A stretch of DNA of 64,000 nucleotides from Paenibacillus phoenicis (GCF_034718895.1 NZ_JAYERP010000001.1:4039001-4103000); one strand, 5' to 3'. Positions 8,340 through 17,301 are shown, counted from the stretch's first letter. Made by a program: numbers and translations. Notes: a model not told the origin generated them from the sequence alone.

Positions 8340-8903
8340 GTGGAGTTTGTTAATCCGATTCGAGACCTTGAAACCATTCAGGCGATGAAGGAGGAGTTGC
8401 GTAAACATTCGGTTCGAGACTTATTACTTTTCGTGCTGGGGATTAATACCGGCATTAGTTTAATTGATTTACTAAGTCTTACTGTCGAGGATGTGTGGGA
8501 CGGCGAGAAACCGAAGCAGTTCCTATACGTGAAGAATGAACGAACAGGGGAAGACCAGGCGCATTATCTCAACTGCAATATCGGGGAAATCTTGAAGGAG
8601 TATTTGAGCATGATCGATTGGCAACCAGGGGACTACTTGTTCAAGTCCAAGAAGGATTGCCGGCCGATTACCCGCCAGCAGGCCTATCGCATTATTAATC
8701 GTTCGGCCAGAGAGGTTGGTATTTCGGAGAAGATCGGAACGCATACGTTGCGCAAGACCTTCGGTTACCATGCCTACTATAAAGGGGTTGCCATCTCGAT
8801 CATTAAATCGATCTTGCATCATCACTCTACCGCCGAAACCTTAAAGTATTTAGGGATTGATAAAAATGAAAGGTTGCCGATCAAGGTGGACGTCAATTTG
8901 TAA
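8340..8903 (+). CDS. Small tyrosine recombinase (XerC/D-like), first catalytic Arg replaced
   Basis: A 187-residue protein consisting only of the catalytic domain of phage-integrase/Xer recombinases. GTHTLRKTFGYH carries the conserved His-x-x-Arg, ILHHHS the following His, and TLKYLGI the nucleophile Tyr. At the normal first Arg position (TGLR of the family) it reads TGIS, so Ser40 replaces the Arg needed for catalysis in characterised members. The GTG at 8340 follows GGAGGG by 7 bases. There is no phage or transposon around it, so it may be a domesticated or regulatory recombinase, or inactive. Stand-alone catalytic-domain integrases of this size are common in Bacillaceae-type genomes. Confidence 0.75.
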   Translation: MEFVNPIRDLETIQAMKEELRKHSVRDLLLFVLGINTGISLIDLLSLTVEDVWDGEKPKQFLYVKNERTGEDQAHYLNCNIGEILKEYLSMIDWQPGDYLFKSKKDCRPITRQQAYRIINRSAREVGISEKIGTHTLRKTFGYHAYYKGVAISIIKSILHHHSTAETLKYLGIDKNERLPIKVDVNL

Positions 8904-8925
8904 ATTTCCTATTTAGCACATGACA

Positions 8926-8962
8926 AACAAAAAAACTCTCCACATGAAGCATGCGGAGAGTC
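8926..8962 (-). terminator. Terminator of the universal stress gene
   Basis: On the minus strand the stem ACTCTCC / GGAGAGT with inner CATG pairs is followed by T7 (A run at 8929-8935 on the plus strand). Confidence 0.75.
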
Positions 8963-8996
8963 TGTTCATCCCATCATTCGTTGATATTCACATTTC

Positions 8997-9683
8997 CTAT
9001 GATTCTTCAGCGGCTACCCGATTCATCGCGGTTTGAATGTCCACATTTCTGAGTTCGGTGACGATTCCGTCCTTAACAAGGACCTGAAGCGTTTCAGCGT
9101 CCTTCATAAAGCGGAAAATGCCATTATCGAAATCCGTATTGGCTTCTTTGAAGAAGATCCCTTCATATTCGGCATCCTTGAGGTGGTTAAAGCTTAAGGT
9201 ATAATGATCACCGTCCTTGATCAAGTAAGCACGAACTCCCTTTTCGTAAATCCCTTCCTCGTCAGGAATATAACGGGCAACTGAAATAAGATGCAGGTCC
9301 ACAAAGGGGATCTCCCGGATCAAGGCATTGATAATGGACCCTTTCGTCATTTGCTCCCAACGGCTCTGGGCCGTCTGTCCAAGGATGATTTGAGTAATGT
9401 TCTTCTCCCTAGCGACTTCAGCAATGACCTTATAAACAGGGCGGCTTTCATTGTCCTTCATAATAAATTGTGCTGTCGGGTGGGAATTGGCATACTCTTT
9501 CCACTGTTCGATATGAAATACTTTATCTGCATCCAATTCGTCGAAAGGTTTGGGATCCACAGTCAGTATATACAGCGGGGCCTTCATCAAGTTAGCGATT
9601 TTGCAACCGCGTTTGATTAGTCGTTCCCCGTTCGGACCATAATAAACGCAAACCAGAACACTTTCATTGCATGGATTATCCAT
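8997..9683 (-). CDS. Universal stress protein (UspA/KdpD-type domain)
   Basis: A 228-residue soluble protein. Residues about 8-140 form a Usp-like Rossmann fold: VLVCVYYGPNGERLIKRGCKIA at the start (nucleotide-binding P-loop region of the KdpD Usp domain) and ITQIILGQTAQSRWEQMTKGSIINALI near the end, close to the G-x2-G-x9-GS/T motif. The last 80 residues are of unknown type. It is divergent from mrpA, an arrangement that suggests a joint role in ion or pH stress, though the sequence shows no shared operator. Start ATG at 9683 is preceded by GAGGTG. Sensing role is inferred from the KdpD domain family. Confidence 0.7.
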   Translation of the reverse strand: MDNPCNESVLVCVYYGPNGERLIKRGCKIANLMKAPLYILTVDPKPFDELDADKVFHIEQWKEYANSHPTAQFIMKDNESRPVYKVIAEVAREKNITQIILGQTAQSRWEQMTKGSIINALIREIPFVDLHLISVARYIPDEEGIYEKGVRAYLIKDGDHYTLSFNHLKDAEYEGIFFKEANTDFDNGIFRFMKDAETLQVLVKDGIVTELRNVDIQTAMNRVAAEES

Positions 9684-9811
9684 TTTACATTATTCACCTC
9701 AAAGGATAATAATAGAGCACTTAAATAAACTACGTACGACTATAATTGATGTTTTATCTCCAGTCAAATCGTGTTATCGACAGAATGATTCTCAAGTAAG
9801 GAGGATTGCGC

Positions 9812-12223
9812 TTGGTTACATTCTATACCTTCATTTTTCTTCCGTTGTTAAGTGCTATACTCGTACCATTTCTGTATAAGTACTTGAATCGTCAAGTCCA
9901 TACAGGATGGTTTGTGCTAATTATACCCCTATCCATCTTCGTCTATTTATTACAATATATACCCGATGTTGCGGGCGGGAAAACCTATGTCTATACGCTG
10001 CCGTGGATTCCGACGCTAGATATCCAGTTGACCTCTTATGTGGATGGACTGGGTCTCTTATTCGGGCTTCTGATTTCGGGTGTGGGGTCCCTGGTGATCC
10101 TTTATTCCGTCTTCTACATGTCCAAGGAGCGGGAGGCTCTCCATAACTTCTATATCTATTTGCTCATGTTCATGGGTGCGATGCTAGGCGTCGTATTTTC
10201 TGATCATCTCCTGGTCTTCTACGGCTTCTGGGAGTTAACCAGCGTGTCTTCGTTTTTATTGATCTCTTATTGGTTTGAGCGGCGAAGCTCCCGGCAAGGC
10301 GCGTTAAAGGCAATGCTGATTACTGTGTTTGGCGGATTTGCCATGTTAGCTGGATTTATTATGTTGATCATTATGGCGGATACCTATAGCATTCGAGAAT
10401 TGATTACGAATGTGGGCATTATTCAAAATCACGTGTTGTTTATCCCGGCGATGCTATGCGTGTTAATGGGTGCATTTACGAAATCGGCACAGTTCCCCTT
10501 TAGCATTTGGCTGCCGGATGCGATGGAAGCACCAACCCCGGTCAGCAGCTACCTCCATTCCGCAACGATGGTGAAAGCTGGCATTTACTTGGTGGCGCGA
10601 ATGACGCCGATCTTTGGCGGCAGTTCGGTTTGGTTCTGGCTGGTCGCCGGTGTGGGGCTGATTACATTGCTTTACGGTTCCTTGAGTGCGCTCAGACAGA
10701 CAGATCTAAAAGCGCTCTTAGCTTATTCTACGATCAGTCAATTAGGATTGATCATGTGTTTGCTTGGCATCGGCTCGCTGGCGGTTTATTTTGGGCCCGG
10801 TGAGAGCGGCACAGTCTTTACGGTAGCGACCTTCGCCGCCCTGTTTCATCTATTTAACCACTCCACGTTTAAAGGCAGCTTGTTTATGGTCGTGGGAATT
10901 ATTGACCATGAGACAGGTCGGCGGGATATTCGCTATTTGGGCGGTTTACTGCAGGTGATGCCGGTGACGTTTACGGTCGCCTTGGTTGGCGGTTTATCGA
11001 TGGCCGGGTTGCCGCCGTTTAACGGCTTTTTGAGTAAAGAGATGTTTTTTGCTGCGGTCAATGAAGTTACCCAAGCGGGAATCTTCGGGCTCAGCAACAT
11101 CGGCTTCATCTTCCCGCTCCTGGCTTGGGTAGCGAGCATATTCACCTTTGTGTATTGCATGCTCTTTATCTTCAAAACCTTCGGAGGCAGCTTCCGCCCG
11201 GAAAGATTGATGAAAGAAGTGCATGAAGCCCCTCTGGGGATGTTGATCTCCCCTATCGTTTTGGGTGTGCTCGTGATTCTCATTTTCTTCTTCCCGAATG
11301 TACTTGGGAAATATATTCTAACTCCCGCTTTGAACGCGGTTTTGCCGATGATGTCCGTGACTGCCTATGATCTCAAAATCAGCGCGTGGCATGGCCCGAA
11401 CCTCGAATTGCTGATGACCGTGGGCGTCATCCTCTTTGGGTTATTGCTCTTTCGGACAGCGAAGCGATGGGTTCCGGCGATTCGGAGCTTTCCGCAGAGG
11501 CTGACGCTAAATCACTGGTTTAATCAAGGGCTGGATGGAACCGAGAAGCTCTCGCGATCGCTGACTAATCGATATATGACAGGTTCGCTGAGACATTACC
11601 TCATCTACACTTTTTCATTCTTTGTGATTGTGCTGATGGCTTCACTGTTAGGGTTCCATGGCCTGCAACTCGATTTCTCGAAGGACGCTCCTATCGGGAT
11701 CTTCGAAGCTGGACTGGTGGTTGCGATGATCATCGCTGCCTTTGTCGTCTTGTTCGCCCCGAATCGTATCGTCGCCATTGTGGCTTTGGGGGCGATAGGT
11801 TATATGATTTCGATGTTCTTCGTCATCTTCAGGGCTCCTGATTTGGCATTAACGCAAATGGTGGTGGAGACGGTGACAACGGTCCTGTTCTTGCTGTGCT
11901 TCTACCATTTACCGAAGCTGAAGAAGAGCATCGAACGCCTATCGTTTAAGCTGACGAATCTGATCATTTCCATGGCGATGGGATTAACGGTAAGTCTCTT
12001 GGCTTTAGCTGCGAACGGACATAAGCTGTTCGAGCCAATCACCTCGTTTTTCGAAAATGCCTATGAGCTGGCCGGGGCCAAAAATATCGTCAACGCCATC
12101 CTCGTGGATTTCCGCGGCTTTGACACCATGCTGGAGATATCCGTGCTGACGATCGCCGGGCTGGGCGTCTATCTCTTGGTTCATCAGCGTTCCAAAAGGA
12201 GGGAACCCAATGAAACCGAATGA
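9812..12223 (+). CDS. mrpA: Na+/H+ antiporter subunit A
   Basis: An 803-residue, very hydrophobic subunit with about 20 membrane helices, homologous to the NuoL subunit of complex I and, at its C-terminal end, to MbhE/MrpB-type sequences. Diagnostic segments are FWELTSVSSFLLI, PFSIWLPDAMEAPTPVSSYLHSATMVKAG cut by the helix-7 Lys region, LLAYSTISQLG and HLFNHSTFKGSLF. Mrp complexes exchange Na+ for H+ at the cytoplasmic membrane and need all seven subunits. TTG at 9812 is 7 bases after AAGGAGG and gives VTFYTFIFLP, the usual start. First gene of mrpABCDEFG; overlaps mrpB by 14 bases. Confidence 0.95.
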   Translation: MVTFYTFIFLPLLSAILVPFLYKYLNRQVHTGWFVLIIPLSIFVYLLQYIPDVAGGKTYVYTLPWIPTLDIQLTSYVDGLGLLFGLLISGVGSLVILYSVFYMSKEREALHNFYIYLLMFMGAMLGVVFSDHLLVFYGFWELTSVSSFLLISYWFERRSSRQGALKAMLITVFGGFAMLAGFIMLIIMADTYSIRELITNVGIIQNHVLFIPAMLCVLMGAFTKSAQFPFSIWLPDAMEAPTPVSSYLHSATMVKAGIYLVARMTPIFGGSSVWFWLVAGVGLITLLYGSLSALRQTDLKALLAYSTISQLGLIMCLLGIGSLAVYFGPGESGTVFTVATFAALFHLFNHSTFKGSLFMVVGIIDHETGRRDIRYLGGLLQVMPVTFTVALVGGLSMAGLPPFNGFLSKEMFFAAVNEVTQAGIFGLSNIGFIFPLLAWVASIFTFVYCMLFIFKTFGGSFRPERLMKEVHEAPLGMLISPIVLGVLVILIFFFPNVLGKYILTPALNAVLPMMSVTAYDLKISAWHGPNLELLMTVGVILFGLLLFRTAKRWVPAIRSFPQRLTLNHWFNQGLDGTEKLSRSLTNRYMTGSLRHYLIYTFSFFVIVLMASLLGFHGLQLDFSKDAPIGIFEAGLVVAMIIAAFVVLFAPNRIVAIVALGAIGYMISMFFVIFRAPDLALTQMVVETVTTVLFLLCFYHLPKLKKSIERLSFKLTNLIISMAMGLTVSLLALAANGHKLFEPITSFFENAYELAGAKNIVNAILVDFRGFDTMLEISVLTIAGLGVYLLVHQRSKRREPNETE

Positions 12224-12632
12224 TGTGATTTTAAAAAGCGTCACCCGCGTGGCGGCCGTCATTATCTTAACCTTTTCGATTTACCTGTTCATGAACGGCC
12301 ATCATCATCCGGGCGGCGGATTTATCGGCGGGCTGAGCACGGCATCGGCCATTGTTCTCCTGTACTTGTCCTATGGGATCGAGAAGGTGAGAGAGAACAT
12401 CCGCATGGATTTTAAGAAGCTCGCGGCGATTGGGGTGCTGATCGCCGTGGTCACCGGCATGGCCGGGGTGATCTTCGGCGAGCCGTTTCTAACTCAAACC
12501 TTCGGCCACGTCGAATTGCCGATATTCGGGGATACTGAGCTGGCCTCCGCGCTGATTTTTGATACGGGGGTTGCCCTCGCGGTCATAGGGACGGCGGTAA
12601 ATATCATTCTAAGCATAAGTGAGGATCGATAA
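12210..12632 (+). CDS. mrpB: Na+/H+ antiporter subunit B
   Basis: A 140-residue four-helix membrane protein with the MnhB signature FMNGHHHPGGGFIGGL near the start and ending LSISEDR. It starts inside mrpA and is followed two bases after its stop by mrpC, so it is surely cotranslated with them. Usual length for the family. Confidence 0.95.
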   Translation: MKPNDVILKSVTRVAAVIILTFSIYLFMNGHHHPGGGFIGGLSTASAIVLLYLSYGIEKVRENIRMDFKKLAAIGVLIAVVTGMAGVIFGEPFLTQTFGHVELPIFGDTELASALIFDTGVALAVIGTAVNIILSISEDR

Positions 12633-12634
12633 AT

Positions 12635-12973
12635 ATGGAGACACTCATCGTCATACTCGTCGGGATACTCGTATCGATCGGCACCTATTTGATCTTATCC
12701 AAGCAATTGCTTCGCATTGTGTTGGGAACGTCGATTGTGAGCCATGCGGTAAATTTATTGCTGCTTACCTCCGGCGGGCTGAAGCGGGGGAGCGCCCCCC
12801 TGTTGGGCGAGAAGGAAGCCGGTTTTACAGATGCGATGCCTCAAGCTTTGATCTTGACGGCCATCGTCATTAACTTTGCCGTGACGGCACTAGTTTTAGT
12901 TTTATGTTATCGGGCCTATCAACATTTCGGGACAGATGACATGGAGCGATTAAGGGGACATGAGCATGAATAA
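12635..12973 (+). CDS. mrpC: Na+/H+ antiporter subunit C
   Basis: A 112-residue NuoK homologue with three membrane helices: LRIVLGTSIVSHAVNLLLL carries the conserved helix, and DAMPQALILTAIVINFAV is the family signature including a buried acidic residue. Subunit of the Mrp antiporter complex. Overlaps mrpD by 8 bases. Confidence 0.95.
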   Translation: METLIVILVGILVSIGTYLILSKQLLRIVLGTSIVSHAVNLLLLTSGGLKRGSAPLLGEKEAGFTDAMPQALILTAIVINFAVTALVLVLCYRAYQHFGTDDMERLRGHEHE

Positions 12974-14441
12974 CTGGTTGATTGGTCCGGTGATTATTCC
13001 CCTGATCATGGGGATGCTTCTCATTGTTTTTCAAAAAAACCTCCGGCTTCAGCGGATCCTTGGCTTGCTTGCTCTGTTGGCGACGTGTGCGGTATCCATC
13101 CTGCTCATTCACCAGATCCAGACGGGTGGGATTCAGACGCTGCAGCTCGGCGGTTGGGATGCCCCTTACGGCATTAGCTTCGTTGGCGATATGTTTAGCG
13201 CGCTACTGCTGCTTGCCACCTCGGTGGTTTCGATCGGGTGTTTGCTGTATGCCTTCCCGTCGATCGGGCGGAAACAGGAGAAGCTCTATTTTTATCCGTT
13301 GTTTTTGTTCTTGATCGTCGGCGTGAACGGGTCTTTTCTGACAGGGGACTTATTTAATTTATATGTCTTCTTCGAAGTATTTCTGGTCGCGTCGTATGTG
13401 TTGATCACGATGGGGGGAGCACGGCGGCAGTTTCGTGAAGCGCTAAAATATATTTTCACGAACATTATCGCTTCGGCGTTCTTCCTAATGGGGGTTGCCT
13501 ACTTATATTCGATGACAGGCACGTTAAACCTCGCCCACTTGTCGATCCGGATCGCTGAGGCTGGTCAGGACGGGTTGATTACCACCGTAGCCTTGCTGTT
13601 CCTGATCGTGTTCGCCTTAAAGGCTGGGTTGTTGCTCTTCTTCTGGTTGCCAGGTTCCTATAGCGTACCGCCTACCGCCATTGCGGCCATCTTTGCGGCG
13701 CTACTCACCAAGGTGGGGATTTATGCCATCTTTCGGATGTTTACGCTCATCTTCTATCATGAGCCGCAGATCACTCATTTGACCATAGGAATCTTGGCGG
13801 CGGTAACGATGATTCTTGGAGGGCTTGGGGCAGTAGGCTTCGGGGATTTGAAGCAAATCCTCACCTACAATGTGATTATCAGCGTTGGGTTTATCCTGCT
13901 TGGTCTGGTCTCGATGACAGAGGAAGGCATGATGGGCTCTATCTACTATTTGATGCACGATATTCTGATCAAGGCCTTGATCTTTCTCATCGGCGGGACA
14001 GTGGTCTATCTGACGGGAACCAGCAGGTTGCAAAACATCAGTGGTCTGATTCGACTTCACCCGCAATTAGGCTGGATGTTTCTGATCGCCGCATTATCGA
14101 TGGTGGGCATTCCCCCGCTCAGCGGCTTCCTCGGCAAAGTGTTTACGATACAAGGAACCTTCGAGTCTGGGGATTATTGGCTAGGGGGCATCGGTCTCGC
14201 CGCCAGTATGTTGATTCTATATTCCATGATCAAATTGTTCATGAACGTCTTCTGGGGGGAGACCATTCTGTGCGTCGATGATGAGAAGGGAACGACCAAG
14301 GGACTTCTGCTTCCAATCGCGCTGTTGACCGCTTCCAGCCTGGCTTTAGGGATTGGTGCTGAAGGGGTGGCGGGGTATGTGACCCAGGCGGCACAGGAAT
14401 TGCTTGATCCAAATCGATATATCCATGCTGTGATGGATTAA
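12966..14441 (+). CDS. mrpD: Na+/H+ antiporter subunit D
   Basis: A 491-residue NuoN/NuoM-like proton channel subunit with about 14 membrane helices. Hallmarks: DLFNLYVFFEVFLVASYVL (helix with the essential Glu), FWLPGSYSVPPTAIAAIFAAL with the Lys region, and LMHDILIKALIFLIGG. ATG at 12966, 9 bases after AAGGGG, is preferred to the ATG at 12960, which is too near the ribosome binding site; it lies within the mrpC stop region. Fourth gene of the operon. Confidence 0.95.
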   Translation: MNNWLIGPVIIPLIMGMLLIVFQKNLRLQRILGLLALLATCAVSILLIHQIQTGGIQTLQLGGWDAPYGISFVGDMFSALLLLATSVVSIGCLLYAFPSIGRKQEKLYFYPLFLFLIVGVNGSFLTGDLFNLYVFFEVFLVASYVLITMGGARRQFREALKYIFTNIIASAFFLMGVAYLYSMTGTLNLAHLSIRIAEAGQDGLITTVALLFLIVFALKAGLLLFFWLPGSYSVPPTAIAAIFAALLTKVGIYAIFRMFTLIFYHEPQITHLTIGILAAVTMILGGLGAVGFGDLKQILTYNVIISVGFILLGLVSMTEEGMMGSIYYLMHDILIKALIFLIGGTVVYLTGTSRLQNISGLIRLHPQLGWMFLIAALSMVGIPPLSGFLGKVFTIQGTFESGDYWLGGIGLAASMLILYSMIKLFMNVFWGETILCVDDEKGTTKGLLLPIALLTASSLALGIGAEGVAGYVTQAAQELLDPNRYIHAVMD

Positions 14442-14454
14442 AGGGGGGACAGCC

Positions 14455-14934
14455 ATGCCCATTCAGGTGCTGCTTAACATCTTTATTGCTTATCTGTGGA
14501 TGTTTCTGCAGGATGAAACGAGCATTATCAACTTTATTGGCGGTTACATCGCCGGGTTGTTTATCCTATTTTGCATCCGCCGCTTCTTTAATAAGCCGTT
14601 CTACCTCTTTACATTGGCAGCGGTAGGCAAGCTATTTGTGATCTTCATTTATGAACTGGTGATCTCGTCGATGATGGTGATGAAGCACGTGCTCCGTCCC
14701 AAAGTCGATGTGAAGCCGGGGATCTTTAAGGTGGAGACGGATTTGGAAGGGGATTTGGAAGTGACCCTGTTGTCCTTGCTGATCTGTCTGACACCGGGCT
14801 CCGTTGTGATGGAGATTACCCCGGATGCGAAGACACTATACATTCACGGACTGAATATGCCAGAGTCCAAAGAGTCGGTACTGAAGTCCAAATCCGTGTT
14901 CGAGAAAGCGATAAAGGATGTGACCCGGAAATGA
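14455..14934 (+). CDS. mrpE: Na+/H+ antiporter subunit E
   Basis: A 159-residue protein with two to three N-terminal membrane helices and a cytoplasmic tail. Family signatures are LRPKVDVKPGIF, LLSLLICLTPGSVVMEI and LYIHGLNMP. Starts 14 bases after mrpD, with AAGGGGGG as ribosome binding site, and overlaps mrpF by ATGA. Confidence 0.95.
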   Translation: MPIQVLLNIFIAYLWMFLQDETSIINFIGGYIAGLFILFCIRRFFNKPFYLFTLAAVGKLFVIFIYELVISSMMVMKHVLRPKVDVKPGIFKVETDLEGDLEVTLLSLLICLTPGSVVMEITPDAKTLYIHGLNMPESKESVLKSKSVFEKAIKDVTRK

Positions 14935-15212
14935 TTTTTCAGACGATCTTGATCATCGCGTTATGTCTGTTACTGGCGGCGATCTTAGCTAACTTGTACC
15001 GCGTCGTCAAAGGTCCGTCCAGTGTGGATCGGATCATGGCGCTGGATTCCATCAGCATCAATTTAATTGCGAGTATCGCGGTATTCTCGGTATTGCTGCG
15101 TACGCATGCGTTCTTTGATCTTATCTTGCTGATTGGGATTTTATCCTTCATCGGAACGGTGGCGTTTGCCCGGTTTATGGAAAGGGGTGCGGTCATTGAG
15201 CGGAAGCGGTGA
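14931..15212 (+). CDS. mrpF: Na+/H+ antiporter subunit F
   Basis: A 93-residue protein with three membrane helices; the motif VKGPSSVDRIMALDSISIN is typical of MnhF/MrpF (MrpF has also been linked to bile acid efflux in Bacillus). Four-base overlap with mrpE and 17-base overlap with mrpG. Confidence 0.95.
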   Translation: MIFQTILIIALCLLLAAILANLYRVVKGPSSVDRIMALDSISINLIASIAVFSVLLRTHAFFDLILLIGILSFIGTVAFARFMERGAVIERKR

Positions 15213-15609
15213 AGTTGTAGGGGCGATTCTGATCCTCGCGGGGGCTGTCTTCAGCTTGATTAGCGCGATTGGCAATTTGCGTTTACCGGATGTGTACACA
15301 AGGTCTCATGCTGCATCGAAAAGTTCTACATTGGGTGTGCTGTGCGCTATGGTTGGCACTTTGCTGTATTTTATCATCGCCGAAGGCTATTTCAGTATTC
15401 GCCTGATCTTGGGGATCTTCTTCGTCTTTCTGACGGCTCCGGTGGCCGCCCATGTCATCAGCCGTGCCGCCTATCGTCACTGCGTGCCGTTAGCGGAGGA
15501 AACTGCCCAGGATGAGCTTCGAGAATACTACCAGCAGGATGAGAATTTCGAGGGGGAAGATCAGGTAGAGCCGGTGGAGCAAGAGACGGTGCTTCAAAGT
15601 ACCTCCTAA
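15196..15609 (+). CDS. mrpG: Na+/H+ antiporter subunit G
   Basis: A 137-residue protein with three membrane helices and an acidic tail. GAVFSLISAIGNLRLPDVYTR followed by SKSSTLGV is the MnhG/PhaG signature. I chose TTG at 15196, since GGAAAGGGG ends 8 bases upstream and translation then starts just before the first helix; the frame's earlier ATG (15133) would add 21 residues that only mirror mrpF. Last gene of the mrp operon. Confidence 0.9.
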   Translation: MSGSGEVVGAILILAGAVFSLISAIGNLRLPDVYTRSHAASKSSTLGVLCAMVGTLLYFIIAEGYFSIRLILGIFFVFLTAPVAAHVISRAAYRHCVPLAEETAQDELREYYQQDENFEGEDQVEPVEQETVLQSTS

Positions 15610-15641
15610 GCCGATATTCGCCCATGTGAGGATTGTCATAG

Positions 15642-15719
15642 ATGACAGTCGTTAAAATTTTAGATAATAATGAAGCGGCACAGGCCGCAGGAATCACATT
15701 GGTAAAAAGGGGCAAGTAG
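15642..15719 (+). CDS. Possible 25-residue peptide gene
   Basis: A short frame with GTGAGGA about 9 bases upstream, encoding MTVVKILDNNEAAQAAGITL and five more residues, ending one base before the next gene's ATG. The composition is protein-like and the tight fit between mrpG and the next gene suggests translational coupling, but no family is recognised. It could be a leader peptide or a degraded gene end. Confidence 0.35.
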   Translation: MTVVKILDNNEAAQAAGITLVKRGK

Positions 15720-15720
15720 T

Positions 15721-15939
15721 ATGGCTGTTCATCGGGGACCCGTAGATCAAGACGTGGTCATTGAGAAGGTTCGGAGTTTATTTACATGCCGGGTGTTGTG
15801 GAGCGAAGGGCGTCCCTGCCTGGAGTACGACAGCCGGGAAGAGCTCGATCGGATCTCTGAATACGTCAGAACGAATTTTGGGATGGAGCTGCTTGATGTT
15901 TTCTTTACGGCAGTCGAGAGCTTGCCGGATGATGATTAA
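15721..15939 (+). CDS. Small conserved-looking hypothetical protein
   Basis: A 72-residue soluble protein, predicted alpha/beta, with two Cys (TCRVLWSEGRPCLEYD) and an acidic end. AAGGGG stands 8 bases before the ATG, and a clear terminator follows, so it is very likely expressed. It is separated from mrpG by about 110 bases without a terminator and may be the last gene of that operon. I do not recognise a family. Confidence 0.6.
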   Translation: MAVHRGPVDQDVVIEKVRSLFTCRVLWSEGRPCLEYDSREELDRISEYVRTNFGMELLDVFFTAVESLPDDD

Positions 15940-15960
15940 TGGAATAATCGCTTTGTAGTT

Positions 15961-15986
15961 AGCACCCTTAGGGGTGCTTTTTTTCT
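15961..15986 (+). terminator. Rho-independent terminator
   Basis: AGCACCCTTAGGGGTGCT followed by T7; ends the mrp-region transcript. Confidence 0.9.
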
Positions 15987-16064
15987 ATATGGAACGAAGT
16001 TCCAAGGGGATGAGGGAATGTCTGGCCCTGTCGGAGAGACCCTATCGTTAAGGAGGAGCTGGTG

Positions 16065-16484
16065 ATGATTACGGTACTGAATACAGATGGTCGGGAATTA
16101 ACCCCTTGTACCCTGGACCGAGCTTGGCGGGAGGTGAATCGATCGCGTGCCGTTTGGATTAATGAGCAGACCATTCAGTTGTTATACAACCCTTTTCTGT
16201 TCCGGAAATATCGGAAGATCGCCTTAAAAAGAGACCGTTACACGTGCCTATGGTGCGGACAGCCTGCAACAACGGTGGATCATCTGATCCCCTCCAGCAA
16301 GGGCGGTTCGGATCTGCCGCGCAACCTTATTGCCTCCTGCGGCGAGTGCAACTCAAGACGGGGGAATCGCCCGGCGTGGGAGTATTTTAGAGAGAAGATG
16401 GGTTCCATTCCCCGTCCCCTCAAGCTTGGTTTTCATATTTTGATAGCTTTAGGCTGCTCAAAGATCAAACCAAGATCTCATTAA
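16065..16484 (+). CDS. HNH endonuclease family protein
   Basis: A 139-residue protein. Residues about 55-105 form an HNH nuclease: zinc-binding CLWC, the catalytic core TTVDHLIPSSKGGSDLPRN, and SCGECNSRRGNR with the second Cys pair. The N-terminal 50 residues (LTPCTLDRAWREVNRSRA, then INEQTIQLLYNP) match the form common in Firmicutes and cyanobacteria. The ATG at 16065 is 8 bases after AAGGAGG. These small stand-alone HNH proteins have no agreed physiological role; DNA cleavage is inferred from the motif. The last 25 residues look atypical and could be a changed C-terminus. Confidence 0.75.
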   Translation: MITVLNTDGRELTPCTLDRAWREVNRSRAVWINEQTIQLLYNPFLFRKYRKIALKRDRYTCLWCGQPATTVDHLIPSSKGGSDLPRNLIASCGECNSRRGNRPAWEYFREKMGSIPRPLKLGFHILIALGCSKIKPRSH

Positions 16485-16644
16485 ATAATTCTATAACCGG
16501 AAAGAAAGGATTTCCCGGCCTTTGGGTGGAAATCAGTAGTGTACGATCAAAACGATTGGCGCTAGGGGAGCGAACGCGCCTGTCGGCCTGGGGTTAGATT
16601 CGGCTATTCCGGGTATATTAATTATGAAGACTTGATGAACTGAA

Positions 16645-16672
16645 TTGACAGTGAGAATCATTAGCATATAAT
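16645..16672 (+). promoter_or_regulatory. ahpC promoter with Fur/PerR-type box
   Basis: TTGACA (16645-16650) and TATAAT (16667-16672) are 16 bp apart. The whole spacer is TGAGAAT-C-ATTAGCA, a 7-1-7 inverted repeat differing from the Fur-family consensus TGATAAT-N-ATTATCA at two positions. PerR binds the related TTATAAT-N-ATTATAA and commonly represses ahpCF, so peroxide control is the likely reading; iron control by Fur is also possible. Confidence 0.75.
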
Positions 16673-16726
16673 AATTAATATAAATAACCAGAAGAAAACA
16701 ATAAAGATAAAAGGAGAGTTCAAATC

Positions 16727-17290
16727 ATGTCGTTGATTGGAAAAGAAGTATTGCCTTTTAAAGCGCAAGCCTATCACAACGGGAAATTCATCGAGGTTTC
16801 CAACGAAGATTTCAAGGGAAAATGGAGCGTTGTTTGCTTCTATCCAGCGGACTTCACTTTCGTATGCCCAACTGAGCTGGAAGACTTGCAAGATCACTAC
16901 GCTACTCTGAAGGAGCTTGGCGTTGAAGTATATTCCGTTTCCACGGACTCCCATTTCGTGCACAAAGCATGGCATGACAGCTCCGAAGCGATCGGCAAGG
17001 TTACTTACATTATGATTGGTGACCCAACTCACACAATTTCCCGTAACTTCGATGTATTGATCGAAGAAGAAGGCGTAGCTGACCGCGCTACCTTTATTAT
17101 CGACCCGAACGGCGTGATCCAAGCGATTGAAATTACCGCTGGTGGTATCGGACGTGACGCAAGCACGCTGATCGACAAGATCAAAGCTGCTCAATACGTT
17201 CACAACCATCCAGGTGAAGTGTGCCCTGCGAAATGGAAAGAGGGCGCCGCTACTTTGAAACCAAGCCTTGACTTGGTAGGCAAAATCTAA
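16727..17290 (+). CDS. ahpC: Alkyl hydroperoxide reductase subunit C (peroxiredoxin)
   Basis: A 187-residue typical 2-Cys peroxiredoxin that reduces H2O2, organic peroxides and peroxynitrite in the cytoplasm. The peroxidatic Cys47 sits in FTFVCPTE and the resolving Cys in GEVCPAKW near residue 166. Strong ribosome binding site AAAGGAG. Followed 11 bases later by its reductase ahpF; the promoter carries a Fur/PerR box. Confidence 0.97.
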   Translation: MSLIGKEVLPFKAQAYHNGKFIEVSNEDFKGKWSVVCFYPADFTFVCPTELEDLQDHYATLKELGVEVYSVSTDSHFVHKAWHDSSEAIGKVTYIMIGDPTHTISRNFDVLIEEEGVADRATFIIDPNGVIQAIEITAGGIGRDASTLIDKIKAAQYVHNHPGEVCPAKWKEGAATLKPSLDLVGKI

Positions 17291-17301
17291 GGAGACCCAC
17301 T

